Assembly: GCA_020443425.1 (NCBI GenBank)
Contig: JAGRIE010000004.1
Location: 62,001 to 126,000 of the forward strand
Source of the DNA: Halioglobus sp.
GTDB taxonomy: Bacteria > Pseudomonadota > Gammaproteobacteria > Pseudomonadales > Halieaceae
Reading direction: 5' to 3'
DNA: 64,000 nt
Position 1 is the first letter of the stretch. Each line of letters begins with the position of its first letter. Below are positions 54,473-63,366 of this stretch, piece after piece. The notes under the pieces were generated by a model. It was not told where the DNA came from. It worked only from the letters and a program-made list of their open reading frames with translations, and ran no database searches. Position numbers and translations under genes: made by a program.

Positions 54473-54789
54473 TTTGGCTATCCGTTATGAATTTTTGTTC
54501 CTCTTCGCACAGCAATAACCGGGCCATCGCCTGTTGCGCTATATCTGCAGGAAAATCGCCCGCAATACGGCCCGGAACCACCCCGTGTGGCGTCCTGGCC
54601 ACCGGCGGCGCACCTGCCGGGTGCGTGGCTGCACTACGGCAAGGCAGCCGCCGCGCACATCGCCAGCACCACCGCGGTAGAAAATGGACGCAAGGCCGTT
54701 ACCCCTGCCGCAAAACCGGCACACCTCTTGCAATAGACGCGGCATCTCTTGTAGGGTTCGTACCTTATAAATCGAATGGGGCAACTGCC
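54473..54789. other. 317-bp divergent intergenic region before the respiratory operon
   Basis: No convincing gene on either strand. It separates the divergent amidotransferase-like gene from the cytochrome operon and must hold both promoters. A TTATAAAT stretch at about 54766-54773 could be a -10 element for the operon, but I find no good matching -35. Confidence 0.45.
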
Positions 54790-56337
54790 TTGAAACGGGA
54801 ATGCCTTCCAGCGCTGATACTGTTCATTTTCTGCACACTGCTGTCGGTCCCGGGCGCTCACGCTTTCCACCCGATTTCATCGAAACTGGAATTCATCACC
54901 ACTTACCCGGACTACCCCAAGGTCAACTACGGTACCGGTGCGCAAGCGCAGGCGGTGCGCCGCGGTGAATATCTCGCGCAACTCGGTGACTGCCTCGCCT
55001 GCCACACCACCACAGACGGCGGCCAGCCGTTTGCCGGGGGCCTGCCGATCCCAACCCCGTTCGGGACGTTCTACACACCCAATATCACACCCGACAAAGA
55101 GACGGGACTGGGCAAATGGAGCGAAGAGGATTTCATCAACGTAATGAAGGAGGGCATCCGGCCCGACGGATCGAATTCCTTTCCCGCCTTCCCCTATGTG
55201 TACTTCAACCGGGTGACCAAATCAGACCTGAAGGACCTGTGGGCCTACCTGCGGGCGATTCCGCCCGTCAACCGGGAGAACAAGGGCAATACCCTGCCGT
55301 TCCCGGCCAATGTGCGTCTGGCACAGTACGGGTGGAAAATCCTGTTCTTCTACCCCGATCGCGGCGACTTCGTACCCGACCCCGACAAGTCTGCAGCCTG
55401 GAATCGCGGTGCATATATCGTCGAGGGGCTGGGGCACTGCAGCATGTGCCATACCCCGATGAACCTGCTGGGCGCAAGCAAGGACGAGTACTACCTGACG
55501 GGGCAACTGATCGAGGGTTACTGGGCACCCGATATCACGAGCCGCGGGCTGGAGACGGCCAGACGCTACCAGGTTGCCGACGTATTCGCCGATAGCAAAC
55601 TGATCAACAAGGCCGGCGATGTGCGCGGCCCGATGGCCGATGTCAACCACAACAGCCTGAGCCATATGACGGATGCCGATGCGATGGCAGTGGCCGAGTA
55701 TCTCAAATCGGTGAAGAGCAAACAGCCCTATGACGCCGCCGACATCAAGGCCAGCCAGCCGCGACTCAAACGCGGCGAGCAGGTGTTCTGGAATGCCTGC
55801 AATGCCTGCCATGTGGACGGCGAGGCGGGCGCGCCCAGGCTCAAGGACAGCGACAACTGGTGGCGACGCCTGCAGCAGCGACCGGTATCCGCGCTCTACC
55901 GCCACGCGGTGCAGGGCTTCAACAATATGCCGGCGCGCGGCGCCTGTGTCACCTGCACAACCGAAGACGTCGAAGCCGCAGTTGACTACATTATCAAGAA
56001 GGCACTGACGGACTCACAGTGGCGCATCTACACCGATAAGGTAAAGGTTCCCCGCACCGAGGCCACGAACACCACAACAGGGAAACAGGTCTATCAGGAC
56101 TCCTGTGCCACCTGCCACGACCAGGGCAAGCTGGGTGCACCTGTGCTGGGGAACAAACAGCAGTGGGCGCCCCTGCTCAGCAAGAACTTCGACGTATTGC
56201 TGCACAACACACTGCAGGGCCTCAACAACATGCCGGCGAAGGGAGGATGCACTTCATGCACCGGTGAGGACGTGATCGCAGCGGTGAAATACATGGCCGA
56301 GCAGGCCGAGCCCAACAAGGATTATTCACTATGGTAG
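54790..56337 (+). CDS. Tetraheme cytochrome c (alcohol-dehydrogenase-type plus cytochrome c5-type modules)
   Basis: A 515-residue exported cytochrome. A signal peptide (PALILFIFCTLLSVPGAHA) follows the likely TTG start at 54790; no ATG is available before the mature part. Four hemes are at C68-LA-C71-H72, C217-SM-C220-H221, C337-NA-C340-H341 and C439-AT-C442-H443. The first two modules (FGTFYTPNITPD, WSEEDFINVMKEGI) resemble membrane alcohol/aldehyde dehydrogenase cytochrome subunits. The last two resemble cytochrome c5, with paired extra Cys (GACVTC, GGCTSC) after GFNNMPA/GLNNMPA. Its stop overlaps the coxB start by seven bases, so it is part of the oxidase operon and likely feeds electrons to the terminal oxidase. 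Confidence 0.88.
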   Translation: MKRECLPALILFIFCTLLSVPGAHAFHPISSKLEFITTYPDYPKVNYGTGAQAQAVRRGEYLAQLGDCLACHTTTDGGQPFAGGLPIPTPFGTFYTPNITPDKETGLGKWSEEDFINVMKEGIRPDGSNSFPAFPYVYFNRVTKSDLKDLWAYLRAIPPVNRENKGNTLPFPANVRLAQYGWKILFFYPDRGDFVPDPDKSAAWNRGAYIVEGLGHCSMCHTPMNLLGASKDEYYLTGQLIEGYWAPDITSRGLETARRYQVADVFADSKLINKAGDVRGPMADVNHNSLSHMTDADAMAVAEYLKSVKSKQPYDAADIKASQPRLKRGEQVFWNACNACHVDGEAGAPRLKDSDNWWRRLQQRPVSALYRHAVQGFNNMPARGACVTCTTEDVEAAVDYIIKKALTDSQWRIYTDKVKVPRTEATNTTTGKQVYQDSCATCHDQGKLGAPVLGNKQQWAPLLSKNFDVLLHNTLQGLNNMPAKGGCTSCTGEDVIAAVKYMAEQAEPNKDYSLW

Positions 56338-57434
56338 GCCTGTTTCGCGCACTGGGGGCCTGCTTGCTGCTGAGCCCGGCCCTGGCGGCTGCCCAGATCA
56401 ATATGCCCCGCGGTGTGACTCCGGTCAGCCAGGAGATCTACGGCCTGCATATGTATGTGATCTGGATCGTGGCCGGTATCATGGCTGTGGTCTACGGTGT
56501 CATCATTTTCTCGCTGATCAGGCACCGCAAATCCAAAGGCGCGGTGGCCGCCAAATTCTCCAAGAACAACCTGCTGGAAATCGTCTGGACGGTCGTGCCG
56601 CTGATCATCATCACCGCGATTGCCGTGCCCTCGATCCGCGTGCTGATCAATATGGACGACTACGACGCCGCCGACCTGACCGTGAAAATCACCGGGCACC
56701 AGTGGAAGTGGCAGTACCAGTACCTCGATCACGGTATCGGCTTCTTCAGTTCGCTGGCCACGCCGATGGCGGAAGTCCTCGGGGTCGAGGACAAGGACGA
56801 GTGGTACCTGCTGGAGGTCGATGAGCCGCTGGTGCTGCCCACCGATCGCAAGGTGCGGTTCGTGGTCACCTCGAATGACGTCATTCACTCGTGGTGGGTG
56901 CCGGAACTGGGCATCAAGCGCGACGCGGTGCCAGGGTATATGTACGAAGCCTGGGCACGTATCCAGCAACCCGGCATCTATCGCGGCCAGTGTGCCGAGC
57001 TGTGCGGCGTCAACCACGGGTATATGCCGATCGTGGTGAAGGCGGTATCGCCGCAGGCGTTTGAGCAATGGGTCGCTGAGCGCGCCAAGGCGCCGCCGTT
57101 GGCCGAGACCCCGAAAGACTGGACCCTGACCACGGTAATGAAGCGCGGCGCGGCGCTGTACGACCAGAATTGCGCGGCCTGTCACGGCTATGATGGCAAC
57201 GGTATGCCGCCCACATTCCCCGCCTTGAGGGACAGCTCCATCGCCACCAGTACCGATGTAAACCGGCATATCGACCTGGTCATGCACGGTGTTCCGAACA
57301 CCGCCATGCAGGCCTACGCGCCGCAATTGGATGACGAGGAACTGGCGGCCATCATCACCTATGAGCGCAATGCGTGGGAGCACGACACCGGCGATCTGGT
57401 GCTGCCGGCACAGATCCAGGCGCGCAGGAAATGA
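56331..57434 (+). CDS. coxB: Cytochrome c oxidase subunit II with C-terminal heme c (caa3 type)
   Basis: A 367-residue subunit II. A signal peptide (GACLLLSPALAAAQ) and two membrane spans (about 42-63 and 82-104) precede the cupredoxin domain. The CuA ligands are in VIHSWWVPE and GQCAELCGVNHGYM. A cytochrome c domain at the C-terminus (NCAACHGYDGNGMPPTFPAL) makes it a caa3-type subunit, accepting electrons from soluble or bound cytochrome c. It lies directly after the tetraheme gene and before ctaD. Confidence 0.96.
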   Translation: MVGLFRALGACLLLSPALAAAQINMPRGVTPVSQEIYGLHMYVIWIVAGIMAVVYGVIIFSLIRHRKSKGAVAAKFSKNNLLEIVWTVVPLIIITAIAVPSIRVLINMDDYDAADLTVKITGHQWKWQYQYLDHGIGFFSSLATPMAEVLGVEDKDEWYLLEVDEPLVLPTDRKVRFVVTSNDVIHSWWVPELGIKRDAVPGYMYEAWARIQQPGIYRGQCAELCGVNHGYMPIVVKAVSPQAFEQWVAERAKAPPLAETPKDWTLTTVMKRGAALYDQNCAACHGYDGNGMPPTFPALRDSSIATSTDVNRHIDLVMHGVPNTAMQAYAPQLDDEELAAIITYERNAWEHDTGDLVLPAQIQARRK

Positions 57435-57470
57435 GCGCTGTAACCCAGGACGTATCGAGGAACCGGATCC

Positions 57471-59060
57471 ATGGCTAACGGAGCGACTGCAGCAGCGGTC
57501 CCACAGAGCGTCCCCAAACGCATGATTGCCTTTATCGTGCGCTGGACCACTGCGACCAATCACAAAGACATCGGCACGCTGTATTTATGTACCGCGCTGC
57601 TGAACCTGTTCCTGGGCGGCACCCTGGCCCTGTGCATTCGCGCGGAGCTGTTTATTCCAGGCCTGCAGTTTGTCGAGCCCAATTTCTTCAACACACTGAC
57701 GACCATGCACGGCCTCATCATGCTGTTCGGTTTCATCATGCCGGTCGCCGTCGGTTTTGCGAACTGGCTGATCCCGATGATGATAGGCGCACCCGACATG
57801 GCGCTGCCGCGCCTGAACAATATGAGTTTCTGGCTGCTGCCGACGGCGACCATCATGCTGGTGAGTACGCTGTTCATGGATGGCGGTGCCCCCAACTTCG
57901 GCTGGACGATGTACGCACCACTGTCCACCACCTACGGCCCGCCCAGCACCGACTACATGATTTTCGCGGTACACATGCTCGGCATCTCCTCGATCATGGG
58001 TTCAATCAACATCATCACTACCATCGCCACCATGCGCGCACCGGGTATGACCTGGATGAAACTGCCGGTGTTTGTGTGGACCTGGCTGGTCACCGCCTTC
58101 CTGCTGATCGGCATCATGCCGGTACTGGCAGGCGCGGTCACCATGATGCTGTTTGACCGCAACTTCGGCACCGCCTTTTTCGATGCCGCTGGCGGCGGCG
58201 ACCCACTGCTGTTCCAGCATATCTTCTGGTTTTTCGGCCATCCCGAAGTCTATGTCCTCGCCCTGCCCGCGTTCGGCATCATTTCGCAGATTATCCCGAC
58301 CTTCAGCCGCAAGCCGCTGTTTGGTTATCGCACCATGGTGATGGCGACCATACTCATCGGCTTCCTGTCCTATATCGTCTGGGCGCACCATATGTTCACC
58401 AGCGGCATGCCCTACGGTGCGCAGCTGTACTTCATGCTGGCCACCATGTTGATTGCCGTCCCCACAGGTATGAAGGTGTTTAACTGGATCACCACAATGT
58501 TCCGCGGGTCCATCAGCTTCGAGACGCCGATGCTGTTCGCCATCGCCTTTGTATTCATGTTCACCTTCGCCGGCTGCACCGGCGTGATGCTCGCCGTGGC
58601 ACCCGCTGACTTCCAGTATCACGACTCCTACTTTGTGGTAGCGCATTTCCACTACGTACTGGTGAACGGCCTGACCTTTGCTTTCCTGGCCGGCGCCTAC
58701 TACTGGTACCCCAAGTTCTGGGGCCGCATGTACAACGAACGCCTGGGGAAAATACATTTCTGGCTGTCCACAATCTCGGTCAACGTGTTGTTTTTCCCGC
58801 AGCACTTCCTGGGCCTGGCGGGCATGCCGCGACGTATTCCCGACTACGCCCTGCAGTTTGTCGACTTCAACTTCATCTCCTCGATCGGGGCATTCGTGTT
58901 CGGCTTCAGCCAGCTGATATTTGTCTACAATATGATCAGTTCCCGCCATCGCGGCGCACCTGCCAGCGACCAGGTCTGGGAAGGCGCCGAGGGGCTGGAG
59001 TGGACGCTCAGCTCACCCCCGCCCCACCACAGTTTCCAGACCCCACCGAGGGTCGACTAG
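57471..59060 (+). CDS. ctaD: Cytochrome c oxidase subunit I
   Basis: A 529-residue, twelve-span subunit that holds heme a, heme a3 and CuB and reduces O2 to water while pumping protons. Visible are TTMHGLIMLFGFIMP (heme a His), WFFGHPEVYVLALPAFG with the His-Tyr cross-link pair and the Glu of an A1-type D channel, AHHMFTSGM with the two CuB His, and VAHFHYVLVNG (heme a3 and heme a His). The gene follows coxB by 36 bp with GAGGAACC before the ATG, and ctaG follows after three bases. Confidence 0.97.
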   Translation: MANGATAAAVPQSVPKRMIAFIVRWTTATNHKDIGTLYLCTALLNLFLGGTLALCIRAELFIPGLQFVEPNFFNTLTTMHGLIMLFGFIMPVAVGFANWLIPMMIGAPDMALPRLNNMSFWLLPTATIMLVSTLFMDGGAPNFGWTMYAPLSTTYGPPSTDYMIFAVHMLGISSIMGSINIITTIATMRAPGMTWMKLPVFVWTWLVTAFLLIGIMPVLAGAVTMMLFDRNFGTAFFDAAGGGDPLLFQHIFWFFGHPEVYVLALPAFGIISQIIPTFSRKPLFGYRTMVMATILIGFLSYIVWAHHMFTSGMPYGAQLYFMLATMLIAVPTGMKVFNWITTMFRGSISFETPMLFAIAFVFMFTFAGCTGVMLAVAPADFQYHDSYFVVAHFHYVLVNGLTFAFLAGAYYWYPKFWGRMYNERLGKIHFWLSTISVNVLFFPQHFLGLAGMPRRIPDYALQFVDFNFISSIGAFVFGFSQLIFVYNMISSRHRGAPASDQVWEGAEGLEWTLSSPPPHHSFQTPPRVD

Positions 59061-59063
59061 ACG

Positions 59064-59651
59064 ATGACAGCGGTCACTGACAGCCACGCGCGTCGCTCAC
59101 TGCTGGTCAAACTGGTGGCAGCAGCGGTGCTGATGTTCGGGTTCTCATTCGCGCTGGTCCCGCTGTACGACCTGATGTGCGACGCACTGGGCATCGGCAA
59201 GATCCGCGCCACCACCGCGCCAGCTACCGCCGTGACGCTGGCGCCCCACACGCTGGCGATTGAATTTGTCACCACCAATACCGAACAGCTGGACTGGAGT
59301 TTCTACCCGCTGGTCAAGTCGATGGAGATCACCACCGCCGAGACCTACATGGTGAATTTCTACGCCAAAAACAACACCGGGCACACGATGACGGTGCAGG
59401 CGATACCCAGTATCACCCCGGTGCAGGGAACCGAGTACCTGATCAAAACCCAGTGTTTCTGCTTCGAACAGCAGACGCTGGAGCCCGGCGAATCGATCAA
59501 GATGCCAGTCGTATTCATGATCGATTCTGCGCTTCCGGAAAAATACTCCACACTGACCCTGTCCTACTCGCTGTTCGAGCTGAAACAGGAGACGGCTTCC
59601 GCCCACACACCGGGTGAGCTGACCGCGACCAATCGAGGAGGCCGCACGTGA
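59064..59651 (+). CDS. ctaG: Cytochrome c oxidase assembly protein CtaG/Cox11
   Basis: A 195-residue copper chaperone that delivers CuB to subunit I. One membrane span near the N-terminus (LVAAAVLMFGFSFALVPLYDLMC) is followed by a periplasmic immunoglobulin-like domain with the copper motif KTQCFCFEQQTLEPGE (CxCF) and MPVVFMID. It lies three bases after ctaD and overlaps ctaE by four bases (GTGA), so it is tightly coupled to the oxidase. Confidence 0.96.
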   Translation: MTAVTDSHARRSLLVKLVAAAVLMFGFSFALVPLYDLMCDALGIGKIRATTAPATAVTLAPHTLAIEFVTTNTEQLDWSFYPLVKSMEITTAETYMVNFYAKNNTGHTMTVQAIPSITPVQGTEYLIKTQCFCFEQQTLEPGESIKMPVVFMIDSALPEKYSTLTLSYSLFELKQETASAHTPGELTATNRGGRT

Positions 59652-60529
59652 GCGAGCCCACATCATCCGAAAAATACTATGTACCCGCTTCGTCGCACTG
59701 GCCGATCCTCTGCTGCGTGGCGCTGTTCACTTTTTTTGCCGGCATCGGCCGCTGGCTGCACGAACTGCCGAGCGGACCGTGGGTCTGGCTGGGCGGCGTG
59801 GCGCTGCTGGTGGTAGTGCTTTTCGGCTGGTTCGGCACGGTAATCAGTGAGAACCTGTCAGGCGTCTACAACGAACAGGTCGGGCGCTCATTCCGCTCCG
59901 GCATGAAGCTGCTGATCCTGTCCGAGGTGGTGTTTTTCGCCGGCTTTTTCGGCGGCTATTTTTTCATCCGCCTGTGGGGCGTGCCCATGCTGGGCGGCGA
60001 AGTGCACCCCATCACCAGTGTGATGCTGTGGCCCGATTTCACCGCCGACTGGCCGCTGCTCACCAACCCCGACAACGGCCGGTTCCTCGGCGCTACAGAT
60101 CTCGGCAGCCCCTGGGGCGTGCCGCTGGCCAACACCCTGCTGCTGCTGACCAGCAGTGTGACGCTGACCTACGCGCACCGCGCGGTGGGGAGCGGGCACG
60201 ACGGCATACTGAAAATCGGTCTGCTCCTCACGATACTGCTGGGCGTGACATTTCTCGGCCTGCAGGCCCACGAGTATATGAATGATTACGAGCGCAATAA
60301 CCTGACACTGAACGCCGGTATCTATGGCAGCGTGTTCTACCTGCTCACGGGCTTTCACGGTTTTCACGTGCTGGTCGGCGTCATCATGATCAGCACCATG
60401 CTGGGCCGCGCAATGAAAGGGCACTTCAGCCGCCCCGGCGATCACTTTGCACTGGAAGGGGTAGCCTGGTACTGGCATTTCGTCGATGTCGTCTGGCTGC
60501 TGCTGTTCCTGTTCGTCTACTGGCTTTAA
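59648..60529 (+). CDS. ctaE: Cytochrome c oxidase subunit III
   Basis: A 293-residue, seven-span subunit III. It begins at a GTG overlapping ctaG. Typical segments are [62 protein letters not shown] with the conserved Glu, [15 protein letters not shown] and [15 protein letters not shown]. Subunit III stabilises proton uptake. It closes the structural oxidase genes; poxB follows after 19 bp. No heme A synthase or heme O synthase is in the window. Confidence 0.97.
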   Translation: MSEPTSSEKYYVPASSHWPILCCVALFTFFAGIGRWLHELPSGPWVWLGGVALLVVVLFGWFGTVISENLSGVYNEQVGRSFRSGMKLLILSEVVFFAGFFGGYFFIRLWGVPMLGGEVHPITSVMLWPDFTADWPLLTNPDNGRFLGATDLGSPWGVPLANTLLLLTSSVTLTYAHRAVGSGHDGILKIGLLLTILLGVTFLGLQAHEYMNDYERNNLTLNAGIYGSVFYLLTGFHGFHVLVGVIMISTMLGRAMKGHFSRPGDHFALEGVAWYWHFVDVVWLLLFLFVYWL

Positions 60530-60548
60530 ACACCTGCGGAGTAACACC

Positions 60549-62273
60549 ATGTCCAAACCCAACTGCGCCGACTACCTGGTCGAGACGCTTGTGCATGTCG
60601 GTGTCGAACGCATCTGGGGCGTCACCGGCGACAGCCTGAACGGCATCAATGACAGCCTGCATCGCTCGGGGAAAATCCAGTGGATGCATGTGCGTCACGA
60701 GGAGACGGGCGCCTTTGCGGCGGGCAGCGAAGCCGCAGTCACTGGCAAATTGGCGGTGTGCGCAGGCAGCTGCGGGCCCGGCAACCTGCATTTGATCAAC
60801 GGTCTGTTCGACTGCCAGCGCAACCAGGTGCCAGTGCTGGCGATAGCATCTCACATCCCCTCCTCCGAGATCGGCCTCCACTACTTCCAGGAAACCCATC
60901 CACAGGAACTGTTCCGCGAGTGCAGTCACTACGTGGAGCTTGTCACCAACCCGGCGCAGTTCCCACGCGTGCTGGAAACAGCCATACGCACCGCGATCAG
61001 CAAGCGCGGTGTGGCGGTGATTGTGCTGCCGGGCGATGTATCGCTACAGCCGGTGCCCGAGACACCCACGCCATTCGGACTGTCGGCGCCCGCCGCCAGC
61101 GCCTTTGCCGCTGCCGATATCGAGCGCCTTGCCGCTCTGCTGAACGACTCGGAAGCTGTGACGCTGCTCTGTGGCAGCGGCACCGCCGGCGCCCACGATG
61201 AAGTGGTGGCGCTGGCTGACACCCTGGCCGCGCCTGTGGTGCACGCGCTGCGCGGCAAGGAACATATCGAGTGGGACAACCCCTTCGATGTCGGCATGAC
61301 CGGCTTGATCGGCTTCTCGTCGGGCTATCACGCTATGGAAAACTGCGACACACTGGTGATGCTGGGCACCGATTTCCCCTACCGCGCGTTCTACCCGGAG
61401 CACGCCAAGGTCGTTCAGATCGATATCAATCCCGCGGCCATCGGACGTCGCCACCGCGTCGATCTGGGACTCGTTGGCGATCTCCGCTCCGCCCTGAACG
61501 CCGTCACCCCGCTGCTGCAACGCAAGGAGAAACGGACCTTCCTGCAACAGGCCAGGAAGCACTATGCCGATGCGCGTGCAGGCCTGGACAGCCTCGCCCA
61601 TCCCGCATCCGGTGACCGCCACATCCATCCCCAACACCTCGCCCGACTGCTGAGCGAGCACGCGGCTGACGACGCCATTTTCTGCGCCGACGTCGGCACC
61701 CCGACAGTGTGGGCAGCGCGCTACCTGAAAATGAACGGCAAACGCCGACTGCTGGGCTCGTTCAACCACGGTTCCATGGCCAATGCGATGCCGCAGGCGC
61801 TGGGCGCCCAGGCGGCGTTTCCGGGCCGCCAGGTCATCTCCATGTCGGGTGATGGCGGCTTCACCATGCTGATGGGTGATGTGCTGTCACTGAAACAGCT
61901 CAACCTGCCGGTCAAGCTGGTGGTATTCAATAACGGCGTGCTCGGTTTTGTCGCGATGGAGATGAAGGCGGCCGGCTATCTCGACGAAAACACCAACCTC
62001 GACAATCCCGATTTCGCGGCGATGGCCGAGGCCATCGGTATCCGCGGCATCCGGGTGGAGGACCCCAGCGCTCTGGAGGGTGCCGTACAGGAGATGCTCG
62101 CTCACGACGGGCCCGTCATCCTCGACGTCACAACGGCCACACAGGAGTTGTCGATGCCGCCCAGGATCAAGCTGGAGCAGGCCAAGGGGTTCAGCCTGTT
62201 CATGCTCAAGGCAATCCTGAGCGGGCGCGGCGACGAAGTGCTGGAGCTGGCCAAAACCAACCTGCGCACCTGA
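60549..62273 (+). CDS. poxB: Pyruvate oxidase / pyruvate:quinone dehydrogenase
   Basis: A 574-residue thiamine diphosphate and FAD enzyme that converts pyruvate to acetate and CO2 with quinone reduction. The ThDP Glu is in [13 protein letters not shown]. The Mg/ThDP motif is [29 protein letters not shown], of which only the start GDGG is quoted as key. The C-terminal [19 protein letters not shown] resembles the E. coli PoxB membrane-binding end. GGAG precedes the ATG at 60549. It follows ctaE after only 19 bp and appears to be in the oxidase operon, an unusual link that would let pyruvate feed the quinone pool directly. Confidence 0.93.
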   Translation: MSKPNCADYLVETLVHVGVERIWGVTGDSLNGINDSLHRSGKIQWMHVRHEETGAFAAGSEAAVTGKLAVCAGSCGPGNLHLINGLFDCQRNQVPVLAIASHIPSSEIGLHYFQETHPQELFRECSHYVELVTNPAQFPRVLETAIRTAISKRGVAVIVLPGDVSLQPVPETPTPFGLSAPAASAFAAADIERLAALLNDSEAVTLLCGSGTAGAHDEVVALADTLAAPVVHALRGKEHIEWDNPFDVGMTGLIGFSSGYHAMENCDTLVMLGTDFPYRAFYPEHAKVVQIDINPAAIGRRHRVDLGLVGDLRSALNAVTPLLQRKEKRTFLQQARKHYADARAGLDSLAHPASGDRHIHPQHLARLLSEHAADDAIFCADVGTPTVWAARYLKMNGKRRLLGSFNHGSMANAMPQALGAQAAFPGRQVISMSGDGGFTMLMGDVLSLKQLNLPVKLVVFNNGVLGFVAMEMKAAGYLDENTNLDNPDFAAMAEAIGIRGIRVEDPSALEGAVQEMLAHDGPVILDVTTATQELSMPPRIKLEQAKGFSLFMLKAILSGRGDEVLELAKTNLRT

Positions 62274-62332
62274 TGAGTGCCGGGATGGCTGAGCCGGCGC
62301 CAGCCAGGCGAGTGATCCCTGTTACACCCGGG

Positions 62333-63235
62333 TCATGATGGCTTCACGCTGGCAATGGCGCGGAATACCCCCTCCAGCTGATCGCTCTGCTGCGCGAAGT
62401 ACAGGGGCAGGAATTCGAGACAGGTGGCGCCTGCGTCAATATAAGCCGGGGCGCTCGCCAGGGTGGCGTCCAGGTCCGGTATGCCGCCTGCGGTAAAGAT
62501 CACGCTGGGCATCGCGCGCACAGCGAGTTCCTCCGGTTTGCGCCCGGCGTCGGCAAACGCCCGGTGCAGAATGTCAACGCCGCGGGCAATTTCCGCCGGG
62601 TCCTGCACAATGGGAATCCAGCCATCGCCCAACTCGGCCATGCGACGCGCATTTTTCGGCAGCGGCTTGAGCCCGAACCAGACGGGAAGCCGCGCCTGCT
62701 GCGGATGCGGATGGCAGTAGATGTTCTCCAGCGTCACCGTCTCCAGGCTGAGACTGACAGACTCCTCGGTCCACAGCGCACGGCAGGCGCGAATCTGGTC
62801 CTCCAGGATCTGGTAGCGATTGTCATAGTCCACACCGGAGGCCTCAAACTCCTCGCGCTGCCAGCCACAGCCCACCCCGATCTGCACACGTCCGCCGGAG
62901 ATGACATCCAGGGTGGCCATCTGCTTGGCAAATAACACCGCTGACCGCAGCGGACTGATCATCACGCCCGCTGACAAGCGGATGTGTTGCGTTATACCGG
63001 CGATGGCCGACAGGACTGTATGGGGCTCATACCACGGTGTTGCAGGCGGTGAGGGAAATTCTCCGTAGGGATACTTATCGGTATTCGGCCCCATGACCAC
63101 GTGGTCGGTGATACTGACCTGGTCGATACCGCAGTCCTCGGCGAGCCTGACCGCCTGTATGGCGGCCCCTATATCACCGCCACAGATACCCTCCATGCCG
63201 TACATGCCGATGCACACGTCTACGCTTGTTGTCAT
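62333..63235 (-). CDS. Luciferase-like F420-type oxidoreductase (TIGR03619 family)
   Basis: A 300-residue TIM-barrel protein of the bacterial luciferase superfamily. Family segments include SITDHVVMG, LSAIAGITQHIRLSAGVMI, GGRVQIGVGCGWQREEFEASG and ARMAELGDGWIPI in varied form. Members use reduced FMN or F420 as cofactor; actinobacterial ones prefer F420. GAGGTAGAATA precedes the ATG at 63235; a longer frame to 63262 lacks one. It stands alone on the minus strand and is the third family in this window with F420 links. Confidence 0.87.
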   Translation of the reverse strand: MTTSVDVCIGMYGMEGICGGDIGAAIQAVRLAEDCGIDQVSITDHVVMGPNTDKYPYGEFPSPPATPWYEPHTVLSAIAGITQHIRLSAGVMISPLRSAVLFAKQMATLDVISGGRVQIGVGCGWQREEFEASGVDYDNRYQILEDQIRACRALWTEESVSLSLETVTLENIYCHPHPQQARLPVWFGLKPLPKNARRMAELGDGWIPIVQDPAEIARGVDILHRAFADAGRKPEELAVRAMPSVIFTAGGIPDLDATLASAPAYIDAGATCLEFLPLYFAQQSDQLEGVFRAIASVKPS

Positions 63236-63366
63236 TATTCTACCTCTTTCACTGATATCCACCGGGCGATCTACACGGCGACGATCGCCACTGGAAGCCG
63301 GACGGCAGGCAAAGCCTGCCAGCGACTGGAGCGCATCACGCAGCCTTCGCCCGGGCGCCTGACATG

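Noticed and set aside
54376-54789. Extended N-terminus of the tetraheme cytochrome
   Set aside because: The added residues are unlike a leader, and the signal peptide begins at the TTG at 54790.
62286-62306. TGGCTG/CAGCCA hairpin after poxB
   Set aside because: Only six base pairs with no T run; too weak to call a terminator.
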